DNA of 64,000 nucleotides from Limnomonas spitsbergensis (taxonomy: Eukaryota > Chlorophyta > Chlorophyceae > Chlamydomonadales). The position numbers and the translations under genes were made by a program. A model generated the notes under the pieces. It worked only from the letters and a program-made list of their open reading frames with translations, made no database searches and had not been told where the DNA came from. The stretch is from NCBI GenBank assembly GCA_037349105.1, contig JAYJMM010000104.1, forward strand, positions 1,088,001 through 1,152,000, given 5' to 3'. Below, piece by piece: positions 24,001-34,200 of the stretch (positions are counted from its first letter, which is position 1; each line of letters begins with the position of its first letter).

Positions 24001-27000
24001 GAGTGCAAAATGTGTCCCCGAGGAGCTGTGGTTGAAGGGTCAAGGGTTTAGGGAGGATTCTTGGGTAATTGGGAGTGCAAAATGTGTCCCCGAGGAGCTG
24101 TGGTTGAAGGGTCAAGGGTTCAGGGAGGATTCTTGGGTAATTGGGAGTGCAAAATGTGTCCCCGAGGAGCTGTGGTTGAAGGGTGAAGGGTTTAGGGAGG
24201 ATTCTTGGGTAATTGGGAGTGCAAAATGTGTCCCCGAGGAGCTGTGGTTGAAGGGTCAAGGGTTCGGGGAGGATTCTTGGGTAATTGGGAGTGCAAAATG
24301 TGTCCCCGAGGAGCTGTGGTTGAAGGGTCAAGGGTTTAGGGAGGGTTCTTGGGTAATTGGGAGTGCAAAATGTGTCCCCGAGGAGCTGTGGTTGAAGGGT
24401 CAAGGGTTTAGGGAGGATTCTTGGGTAATTGGGAGTGCAAAATGTGTCCCCGAGGAGCTGTGGTTGAAGGGTCAAGGGTTCAGGGAGGATTCTTGGGTAA
24501 TTGGGAGTGCAAAATGTGTCCCCGAGGGGCTGTGGTTGAAGGGTCAAGGGTTTAGGGAGGGTTCTTGGGTAATTGGGAGTGCAAAATGTGTCCCCGAGGG
24601 GCTGTGGTTGAAGGGTCAAGGGTTTAGGGAGGATTCTTGGGTAATTGGGAGTGCAAAATGTGTCCCCGAGGGGCTGTGGTTGAAGGGTCAAGGGTTCAGG
24701 GAGGATTCTTGGGTAATTGGGAGTGCAAAATGTGTCCCCGAGGGGCTGTGGTTGAAGGGTCAAGGGTTTAGGGAGGGTTCTTGGGTAATTGGGAGTGCAA
24801 AATGTGTCCCCGAGGGGCTGTGGTTGAAGGGTCAAGGGTTTAGGGAGGATTCTTGGGTAATTGGGAGTGCAAAATGTGTCCCCGAGGGGCTGTGGTTGAA
24901 GGGTCAAGGGTTCAGGGAGGATTCTTGGGTAATTGGGAGTGCAAAATGTGTCCCCGAGGGGCTGTGGTTGAAGGGTCAAGGGTTCAGGGAGGATTCTTGG
25001 GTAATTGGGAGTGCAAAATGTGTCCCCGAGGGGCTGTGGTTGAAGGGTCAAGGGTTTAGGGAGGATTCTTGGGTAATTGGGAGTGCAAAATGTGTCCCCG
25101 AGGGGCTGTGGTTGAAGGGTCAAGGGTTTAGGGAGGGTTCTTGGGTAATTGGGAGTGCAAAATGTGTCCCCGAGGAGCTGTGGTTGAAGGGTCAAGGGTT
25201 TAGGGAGGATTCTTGGGTAATTGGGAGTGCAAAATGTGTCCCCGAGGAGCTGTGGTTGAAGGGTCAAGGGTTCAGGGAGGATTCTTGGGTAATTGGGAGT
25301 GCAAAATGTGTCCCCGAGGAGCTGTGGTTGAAGGGTCAAGGGTTTAGGGAGGATTCTTGGGTAATTGGGAGTGCAAAATGTGTCCCCGAGGAGCTGTGGT
25401 TGAAGGGTCAAGGGTTCGGGGAGGATTCTTGGGTAATTGGGAGTGCAAAATGTGTCCCCGAGGAGCTGTGGTTGAAGGGTCGAGGGTTTGAGGAGGATTC
25501 TTGGGTAATTGGGAGTGCAAAATGTGTCCCCGAGGAGCTGTGGTTGAAGGGTCAAGGGTTTAGGGAGGATTCTTGGGTCATTGGGAGTGCAAAATGTGTC
25601 CCCGAGGAGCTGTGGTTGAAGGGTCAAGGGTTTAGGGAGGATTCTTGGGTCATTGGGAGTGCAAAATGTGTCCCCGAGGAGCTGTGGTTGAAGGGTCAAG
25701 GGTTTAGGGAGGATTCTTGGGTAATTGGGAGTGCAAAATGTGTCCCCGAGGAGCTGTGGTTGAAGGGTGAAGGGTTTAGGGAGGATTCTTGGGTAATTGG
25801 GAGTGCAAAATATGTCCCCGAGGAGCTGTGGTTGAAGGGTCAAGGGTTTAGGGAGGATTCTTGGGTAATTGGGAGTGCAAGATATGTCCCCGAGGAGCTG
25901 TGGTTGAAGGGTCAAGGGTTCAGGGAGGGTTCTTGGGTAATTGGGAGTGCAAAATGTGTCCCCGAGGAGCTGTGGTTGAAGGGTCAAGGGTTCAGGGAGG
26001 ATTCTTGGGTCATTGGGAGTGCAAAATGTTTCCCCGAGGAGCTGTGGTTGAAGGGTCAAGGGTTCAGGGAGGATTCTTGGGTAATTGGGAGTGCAAAATG
26101 TGTCCCCGAGGAGCTGTGGTTGAAGGGTCAAGGGTTTAGGGAGGATTCTTGGGTAATTGGGAGTGCAAAATGTGTCCCCGAGGAGCTGTGGTTGAAGGGT
26201 CAAGGGTTTAGGGAGGGTTCTTGGGTAATTGGGAGTGCAAAATGTGTCCCCGAGGAGCTGTGGTTGAAGGGTCAAGGGTTTAGGGAGGATTCTTGGGTAA
26301 TTGGGAGTGCAAAATGTGTCCCCGAGGAGCTGTGGTTGAAGGGTCAAGGGTTCAGGGAGGGTTCTTGGGTAATTGGGAGTGCAAAATGTGTCCCCGAGGA
26401 GCTGTGGTTGAAGGGTCAAGGGTTCAGGGAGGATTCTTGGGTAATTGGGAGTGCAAAATGTGTCCCCGAGGAGCTGTGGTTGAAGGGTCAAGGGTTCAGG
26501 GAGGATTCTTGGGTAATTGGGAGTGCAAAATGTGTCCCCGAGGAGCTGTGGTTGAAGGGTCAAGGGTTTAGGGAGGATTCTTGGGTAATTGGGAGTGCAA
26601 AATGTGTCCCCGAGGAGCTGTGGTTGAAGGGTCAAGGGTTTAGGGAGGATTCTTGGGTAATTGGGAGTGCAAAATGTGTCCCCGAGGAGCTGTGGTTGAA
26701 GGGTCAAGGGTTCAGGGAGGATTCTTGGGTAATTGGGAGTGCAAAATGTGTCCCCGAGGAGCTGTGGTTGAAGGGTCAAGGGTTTAGGGAGGATTCTTGG
26801 GTAATTGGGAGTGCAAAATGTGTCCCCGAGGAGCTGTGGTTGAAGGGTCAAGGGTTCAGGGAGGATTCTTGGGTAATTGGGAGTGCAAAATGTGTCCCCG
26901 AGGAGCTGTGGTTGAAGGGTGAAGGGTTTAGGGAGGATTCTTGGGTAATTGGGAGTGCAAAATGTGTCCCCGAGGAGCTGTGGTTGAAGGGTCAAGGGTT

Positions 27001-28652
27001 CAGGGAGGGTTCTTGGGTAATTGGGAGTGCAAAATGTGTCCCCGAGGAGCTGTGGTTGAAGGGTCAAGGGTTTAGGGAGGGTTCTTGGGTAATTGGGAGT
27101 GCAAAATGTGTCCCCGAGGAGCTGTGGTTGAAGGGTCAAGGGTTCAGGGAGGATTCTTGGGTAATTGGGAGTGCAAAATGTGTCCCCGAGGAGCTGTGGT
27201 TGAAGGGTCAAGGGTTCAGGGAGGATTCTTGGGTAATTGGGAGTGCAAAATGTGTCCCCGAGGAGCTGTGGTTGAAGGGTCAAGGGTTTAGGGAGGATTC
27301 TTGGGTAATTGGGAGTGCAAAATGTGTCCCCGAGGAGCTGTGGTTGAAGGGTCAAGGGTTCAGGGAGGGTTCTTGGGTAATTGGGAGTGCAAAATGTGTC
27401 CCCGAGGAGCTGTGGTTGAAGGGTCAAGGGTTTAGGGAGGGTTCTTGGGTAATTGGGAGTGCAAAATGTGTCCCCGAGGAGCTGTGGTTGAAGGGTCAAG
27501 GGTTCAGGGAGGATTCTTGGGTAATTGGGAGTGCAAAATGTGTCCCCGAGGAGCTGTGGTTGAAGGGTCAAGGGTTTAGGGAGGATTCTTGGGTCATTGG
27601 GAGTGCAAAATGTGTCCCCGAGGAGCTGTGGTTGAAGGGTGAAGGGTTCAGGGAGGGTTCTTGGGTAATTGGGAGTGCAAAATGTGTCCCCGAGGAGCTG
27701 TGGTTGAAGGGTCAAGGGTTTAGGGAGGATTCTTGGGTAATTGGGAGTGCAAAATGTGTCCCCGAGGAGCTGTGGTTGAAGGGTCAAGGGTTTAGGGAGG
27801 GTTCTTGGGTAATTGGGAGTGCAAAATGTGTCCCCGAGGAGCTGTGGTTGAAGGGTCAAGGGTTTAGGGAGGATTCTTGGGTCATTGGGAGTGCAAAATG
27901 TGTCCCCGAGGAGCTGTGGTTGAAGGGTGAAGGGTTTAGGGAGGATTCTTGGGTAATTGGGAGTGCAAAATGTGTTCCCGAGGAGCTGTGGTTGAAGGGT
28001 CAAGGGTTCAGGGAGGATTCTTGGGTAATTGGGAGTGCAAAATGTGTCCCCGAGGAGCTGTGGTTGAAGGGTCAAGGGTTCAGGGAGGATTCTTGGGTAA
28101 TTGGGAGTGCAAAATGTGTCCCCGAGGAGCTGTGGTTGAAGGGTCAAGGGTTTAGGGAGGATTCTTGGGTCATTGGGAGTGCAAAATGTGTCCCCGAGGA
28201 GCTGTGGTTGAAGGGTGAAGGGTTCAGGGAGGGTTCTTGGGTAATTGGGAGTGCAAAATGTGTCCCCGAGGAGCTGTGGTTGAAGGGTCAAGGGTTTAGG
28301 GAGGATTCTTGGGTAATTGGGAGTGCAAAATGTGTCCCCGAGGAGCTGTGGTTGAAGGGTGAAGGGTTCAGGGAGGATTCTTGGGTAATTGGGAGTGCAA
28401 AATGTGTCCCCGAGGAGCTGTGGTTGAAGGGTGAAGGGTTTAGGGAGGATTCTTGGGTAATTGGGAGTGCAAAATGTGTCCCCGAGGAGCTGTGGTTGAA
28501 GGGTGAAGGGTTCAGGGAGGATTCTTGGGTAATTGGGAGTGCAAAATATGTCCCCGAGGAGCTGTGGTTGAAGGGTGAAGGGTTCAGGGAGGATTCTTGG
28601 GTCATTGGGAGTGCAAAATGTGTCCCCGAGGTGCTGTGGCTGTAGGGTTTAG
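1..28652. repeat. 72-bp satellite array, about 398 monomers
   Basis: Head-to-tail monomers of exactly 72 bp. Each contains GGGAGGATTCTTGGGTAATT, then GGGAGTGCAAAATGTGTCCC, then CGAGGAGCTGTGGTTGAAGG and GTCAAGGGTTTA. The phase set at position 56 is still exact at 28640, so 397 consecutive units show no net length change. Variation is almost entirely point substitution at a few sites: GTCAAG/GTGAAG, TTTAGG/TTCAGG, GGATTC/GGGTTC, TGTCC/TATCC, GAGCTG/GGGCTG/GGGTTG, GTAATT/GTCATT. The array enters from the left edge in mid-monomer and ends where TGTAGGGTTTAG gives way to unique DNA. Because 72 is a multiple of 3, several frames stay open for thousands of codons; I regard these as by-products. A centromeric or heterochromatic satellite is an inference. 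Confidence 0.98.
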
Positions 28653-29785
28653 AGGTTGCCTCATCCTAGGACTCAGGTACCCGAATATGCTGGCAGGAGT
28701 TGGTCCATAGATGACGTGGCCAACAGGTTCAGGATTTGTAGGCAGGATGTATACATGCCGGCATTCAGGGAGTCTAAAGGAACACCGCTCAGCATTGTCA
28801 CGCTGTGCTCCTGTCCCCCAAATACGGAGGCGAGCCATGGAACTTTTTGTGGGTGCAGCCGAGGGTGCAGTGGCCGGGGTGGAGTGGAGGTCAAGACTCT
28901 GCAGCATCTTGTCAGCTCACAAACGAAGCTACCGGGATCTGCTGCCTAGGCGTCTTTGATCACGCAGGCCAGCACGTGGATGCCTTGACACTGGAGCAGC
29001 ATCAAGCGGCCCAAACACACAGCTGCTAACCTTGTTTGTAACAGCCCAACCCTTTTGGGAACGGCTACTGAGACTCTGAGAGTCTGCACAGACACAGTCA
29101 CAACAGCAAGAACATTTTCTTCAGAGCTCCAGAGCTCTTCTTCAGAGCTCCAGGCCCTCTGTTCCAGACGTACCTTCACGCCTTCTTCTTGCCCTTGTTT
29201 TTGCCGCCCGCCTTGGTCGCGGGAGAGGGAGCGGAAGTAGGCCCTGGCCTGAAGGATGACCTTGAGGAGGAAGCGGCCACAAGGGCGTGCCTGAAGAATA
29301 GAGGGATCGGGGCAGCGGGGGCGGGTCAAGTAACTGAGCATTCTGTCATGGAGTGCCCTTGCCATTCTCCTAGGAGCGAAGCACGGTGGCCAAGGCATGT
29401 TCGAGGAGACAGAAGGAGCTTGGAATGAAGCAGCCTGGTCCAATGGGCAATAAGGCTGCTCCTGTCCCCTGAGAACGCACGTGGCCGCGGCCATTTCAGA
29501 GAGGGCGGCATGCATGGTCGCGGCCCTCTTAGGCAGGGCAGGTGGTCATGTTGGTGCGGCCGCAGCTCTTCAAGGGGACCCTGCATTGAGGAGACAATCC
29601 AGCCTCCCCGCGAACCACCCCTTTATTCCAGGTCGTGAAGGCATTTTTTCTTTAGATGAAAGGCCATATTTTGCACGGCCAGCCTCGACCCGACCCTGGA
29701 AGGAATTTGTGTGGATCTGGTCCCAACATCCATTGACGTCATGTATCAGGGAGGCTGTGCAACAGGTGCATGCAACACACAGGCA
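28653..29785. other. Unassigned unique sequence beside the satellite
   Basis: GC-balanced unique DNA directly right of the satellite. Several overlapping open frames of 60-190 codons exist on both strands, but none shows a family motif I recognise. A minus-strand frame ends in a strongly basic tail at 29176-29260 (KAGGKNKGKKKA then stop), behind a plausible acceptor. That is compatible with the last exon of an unidentified minus-strand gene but is not enough to call one. Confidence 0.4.
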
Positions 29786-29962
29786 TGACAGGATGCCTAA
29801 ACCCTAAAAGCTTAACCCATGACAGGATGCCTAAACCCTAAAAGCTTAACCCATGACAGGATGCCTTAACCCTAAAAGCTTAACCCATGACAGGATGCCT
29901 AAACCCTAAAAGCTTAACCCATGACAGGATGCCTAAACCCTAAAAGCTTAACCCATGACAGA
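29786..29962. repeat. 34-bp tandem repeat with telomere-like core, 5 copies
   Basis: Units begin at 29787, 29821, 29855, 29889 and 29923, with a partial sixth from 29957. Each carries GACAGGATGCC, then TAAACCCTAAAAGCTTAACC. The core TAAACCCTAA is the complement of the plant/green-algal telomere motif TTTAGGG, and each unit holds an AAGCTT hexamer. Copies are nearly identical (the 29855 unit reads CTTAACCC for CTAAACCC), so the expansion looks recent. Confidence 0.95.
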
Positions 29963-30378
29963 TATTATGACCGGGACCTCGGCAACTCCAGTCACTTCCG
30001 GTCCAAGGCTGCTCCTGAAACCGTTTAGATACAGACTGGTGTTCAAAATCGGGCCGTGCGTTCACACTTGTTGTCTCGCCTAGGAGCTCATGCCTGGAAT
30101 TGCCGCACAGCAGCAGTCACCCACAATCCCACAAACATGGGAGCTAACCAGCGATGTGCTGCATCTCTATCTCAGCTCTTCCTGCCTGCAATACCTGACC
30201 CAATTCCTGTCCATTTCAGAACCGGCGTTTCAGTGGATGCAAAGAAGCTGTATCAAATTCCCCAATGGACGGATGCATGGAGGTGGTGACAAGAGCAACA
30301 TGTCCCATGCATGCATGTGCCCCTTGTCTGGGTGGTGATCATAAAGGGCACCTCCCTCAACCGACCAATTGTGCGTAT
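29963..30378. other. Gene-free stretch, nothing recognised
   Basis: No repeat, RNA gene or recognisable protein motif. A plus-strand frame to 30289 ends in KKLYQIPQWTDAWRW, but it has no identifiable family and no supporting neighbours. Confidence 0.4.
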
Positions 30379-30519
30379 TCACCTCTTCTTATACGTCACT
30401 CCACCGATGCGGACTATGAATTTGATCGCCACCAGCAAGCCAAGTCCAACCACCACGCAAGCTACCACCAAAGCGTTCTCAGGCTTGTCTCCCGCGATAA
30501 TAAACTGAGACCAGGACAT
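30379..30519 (-). CDS. Candidate 46-residue single-pass membrane protein
   Basis: A short minus-strand frame starts with ATG at 30519 and stops at 30379-30381; an in-frame TGA lies 30 bases upstream. The product opens MSWSQFIIAGDKPEN, continues with an uninterrupted hydrophobic segment of about 20 residues (ALVVACVVVGLGLLVAIKF) and ends in a basic tail, GGVTYKKR. Charged ends around one clean membrane helix are typical of small organellar or ER subunits, but I cannot name the family. An alternative is that the bases after TGGTCTCAG (a plausible acceptor) form the last exon of a longer minus-strand gene. It would be transcribed away from PIG-M, whose start lies about 725 bp away, so the space between could be a shared divergent promoter. 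That it is coding is an inference from composition and topology only. Confidence 0.4.
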   Translation of the reverse strand: MSWSQFIIAGDKPENALVVACVVVGLGLLVAIKFIVRIGGVTYKKR

Positions 30520-31007
30520 GTGCGAAACGCGATCGTGTACGACACTTCAAGAGCTTGCTTGCTTGTATCCTTAGACTTCAAAGGTGTGATAATGGCCCCC
30601 CAGGCCCTCTGGTTGCAGATCGGGCGCAGATCGCAGCCGAGTTTCTGAACAAGTGTGGGAAAGTATGGACTTGTCCGGTCCAAGTGAAAAGTGTGCTCCG
30701 GACTCTCCATGCACTGGATCTAGGCCATCACCGCCCCAAAACAAAGCGTTCAAAACCTGTTTAGAACAACTCAAAACCCCCAGAAATATTTCTTTCATAA
30801 AAGGCGCAATCACAGTCCGCTAGCATTCATTGCAGCGCTCATAATTAACTAGACTCAAATCCCTCCTCTCACACATTTCAGGAGGCCCTGATGTTGCCCA
30901 GCAGCACATATTTATATCATAAATAGCATATGTCTGAATCCCAGCCCTTGCAAACACGTCCAGCTGCAGTATGCAAGGCGGTGCCTCTGCCGTGGACCAA
31001 ATAGAGC
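30520..31007. other. Divergent intergenic region, nothing recognised
   Basis: Lies between the minus-strand small membrane protein candidate and the GCA-rich tract in front of PIG-M. No repeat or motif I can support. It is the natural place for promoters of both flanking genes, which is inference only. Confidence 0.35.
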
Positions 31008-31232
31008 AGAAGCAGTAGCACCAGTAGCACCTACACCAAAAGTAATACCAGCACCGGCAGCACCAGCAGTAGCAGCTCAAACAAGAGCAACAGCAATGGT
31101 GGCAGCAGTAGAAGCAGTAGAAGCAGCACCTGCAGTCCAGCACCAGCTCCAGCTCCAGCACCAGCAGCAGTAGTACCAGCACCAGAACCAGCAGTAGCAC
31201 TACAACCAGCCGCACCACCAGCAGTTTCCACA
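31008..31232. repeat. GCA-rich low-complexity tract before PIG-M
   Basis: A run dominated by AGCAGTAGCA, CCAGCACC and CAGCTCCAGC variants, an imperfect trinucleotide-type repeat. It ends about 12 bases before the PIG-M ATG, so it probably lies in the 5' leader or core promoter. It opens long frames on both strands (S/T-rich on plus, L/V/C-rich on minus). The plus frame in phase with PIG-M has an in-frame TAG upstream and no earlier ATG, so I leave it out of the protein. Confidence 0.9.
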
Positions 31233-31243
31233 TCGGCCTCCCC

Positions 31244-34200
31244 ATGGCCAGCAGGCTACATGCCCTGCTTTGGTGCAGTGCGGCTGTACGGCTCCTGCTC
31301 GTCCTATGGGGCGAATTCCAAGACAGGCACATGGAGGTACGGGCCATCCCTGCACCTGCTTGCTCACAGCAGACATGAACGCGGCAACCAGCAGGCGGGC
31401 TAGGCCACACACCTCCAATCATGAAAGGCATGTGTTTTCTGTCAATGGCCTAGGCTCGCACCGCACTGTTTCGTCACCCTCCTGCCTTTGACCAAGTGTG
31501 TTGCCGAGGGCTGGAGCACAGCCATGTCTAGGCGTGTGAAGGCGCAGTCAAATCTGTTTGCGTGTGAGGGCACAGCCATGCCCAGCCTGTCTATGTGTGT
31601 AATTCGACCTTGAGGCGCAGATTGTGTTAGATATTGGGATTCCAATTGCCCACACTTCTTTTCCACGATCCACCCATTAGGACGCCTGGGATGCCCCACC
31701 TTGATCATCCATAACGTAAGCTGCACGATTTGATTACAAATCGCACTGGTGTGATCTCGCCTTGTAGAAGTGTTCATTAGTCATACGCGATTCTGGAATT
31801 TGAAAACATATATCGGCTTAACGGGGCAGGGTTGTATCGATGTGGATAATTTTGAAGCATGTGGACAGAAGGTGGCCGAAAAAGTAATATGAAGTAAATA
31901 TATTTAAGCCATATGACATCTGGCAGATCCGCTTTGTGTTTTTTTTGGTTCCAATCGGTCTGCGGCCACTAGTCCCATGCGCATGCTGTAGACCTGAAAC
32001 ATGATTTCTTTTTGAATACGATTGCCCCACATGTCGAATACAGTGACATTGATGTGCAAAGTGTGTAATTTGTGTGACGCTTTACAACTGTATTGCTCCC
32101 CAGGTCAAGTATACTGATATAGACTACGTGGTGTTTACCGATGCTGCGAGGTGCGCTATAGGGTGAAGGGTGAAGGCTATAGGGTGAAGGGTTAAGGGTG
32201 AAGGCTGAAGGGTTTAGGATTGTGCCATAAGCGTGAAGGGCACGCTGCAACGCTTTAGGATTGGGCCATCACCTTAGGGCATAGGCCCGCAATACTTAGG
32301 GTTTAGGGTGTAGACCGTCAGCACTCAGGGTGAAAAGCATGCCCTAAGTAAACTTCAGGTTTCAAAAGATTTCATAAGGATGGTGGGAGGAGGGACGGGC
32401 ATGGGACGGGGAGCTGGGAAGGCGATGTTGGTAGAGGGGGCGAGCAGAGGGAGGTAGAGAGCGGAGGGATGCGGGTGGCAGGGCACAAGTGGGAGTTAGG
32501 AAGGCAAGAGGAGAAGAGGGGGTGTGTGGCGGTATGGATTGGCAGTACTCGAGCAAACATGTCTGAGTAGGGGGGTAGGTCCAGGTTATTGCGGCTTTCA
32601 GGGTGTACCGCGATGTGTTGCATGCTCGCATCTTCATTATTTGAACTCTACAGCAGCACGTTCCCTCTATTCGAACCAAATGCATGCCAGAAGTGTGTCA
32701 AAAGGATGCTCCCCTTCATTGGTCGAAAAGGATGCTCCCCTCCCTAGCCCCTGAATCCCCTGAAACCTGTTACGAGCTGTTTGCTGTAGGCGTGGAAACC
32801 GACCATGCGAATTAGTATGGATGGTAGGTGTCATTCTCCAATTATGTTATATTTATTTATTTATTATTATTATTAATCACCGATACCTTTTCGTCTCATT
32901 TACTGCTGAAATGTAAGCTGGCTGTATCCAACCTCCTCTTGGCTCTCAGGCTTGTATCGCCACGAGGAGGTTCTCCTGCTCAGATCACGTCCCGCCTCAT
33001 TCCTTGTGTTCAGGTTCGTGTTACCCTGCCCTCCCTCTTGCCACTCAGGTTTTCATCACAAGGCGGTTCACGCTTTGATCATATCTCCCCTCCCTCATGC
33101 CACTCAGGTCTTCATCGCAAGGCGGTTTGTGCTTTGATCATATCTCCCCTCCCTCTTGCCACTCAGGTCTTCATCACAAGGCGGTTCACGCTTTGATCAG
33201 ATCTCCCCTCCCTCATGCCACTCAGGTCTTCATCGCAAGGCGGTTTGTGCTTTGATCATATCTCCCCTCCCTCTTGCCACTCAGGTCTTCATCACAAGGC
33301 GGTTCACGCTTTGATCATATCTCCCCTCCCTCATGCCACTCAGGTCTTCATCGCAAGGCGGTTTGTGCTTTGATCATATCTCCCCTCCCTCTTGCCACTC
33401 AGGTCTTCATCACAAGGCGGTTCACGCTTTGATCATATCTCCCCTCCCTCATGCCACTCAGGTCTTCATCACAAGGCGGTTCATGCTTTGATCATATCTC
33501 CCCTCCCTCTTGCCACTCAGGTCTTCATCACAAGGCGGTTCACGCTTTGATCATATCTCCCCTCCCTCATGCCACTCAGGTTTTCATCAGAAGGCAGTTC
33601 ACGCTTTGATCATATCTCCCCTCCCTCATGCCACTCAGGTCTTCATCGCAAGGCGGTTTGTGCTTTGATCATATCTCCCCTCCCTCATGCCACTCAGGTC
33701 TTCATCGCAAGGCGGTTCACGCTTTGATCAGATCTCCCCTCCCTCATGCCACTCAGGTCTTCATCACAAGGCGGTTCACGCTTTGATCAGATCTCCCCTC
33801 CCTCATGCCACTCAGGTCTTCATCGCAAGGCAGTTCACGCTTTGATCAGATCTCCCCTCCCTCATGCCACTCAGGTCTTCATCACAAGGCGGTTTGTGCT
33901 TTGATCAGATCTCCCCTCCCTCATGCCACTCAGGTCTTCATCGCAAGGCGGTTTGTGCTTTGATCATATCTCCCCTCCCTCATGCCACTCAGGTCTTCAT
34001 CGCAAGGCGGTTTGTGCTTTGATCATATCTCCCCTCCCTCATGCCACTCAGGTTTGTCTCGCAAGGCAGTTCACGCTTTGATCATATCTCCCCTCCCTCA
34101 TGCCACTCAGGTCTTCATCGCAAGGCGGTTTGTGCTTTGATCATATCTCCCCTCCCTCATGCCACTCAGGTCTTCATCGCAAGGCGGTTCATGCTTTGAT

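Noticed and set aside
56..28645. Long plus-strand frames across the satellite (2305, 1107, 1131, 2331 codons) as protein genes
   Set aside because: They start on TTG/GTG inside monomers, end at sporadic TAG variants, and follow directly from a 72-bp period with no indels. No flanking domain, signal or splice structure supports coding.
29176..29330. Possible last exon of a minus-strand gene with basic tail KAGGKNKGKKKA
   Set aside because: Only about 20-35 residues, no family match, and no upstream exon I could join to it in phase.
28946..29515. Minus-strand 189-codon frame next to the satellite
   Set aside because: It contains a duplicated WSSEEELWSSEEN stretch, no known domain and no splice context. 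It overlaps, in another frame, the basic-tail candidate.
30820..31431. Minus-strand 203-codon frame rich in L, V and C
   Set aside because: It arises from the GCA-rich low-complexity tract and overlaps PIG-M exon 1 on the other strand.
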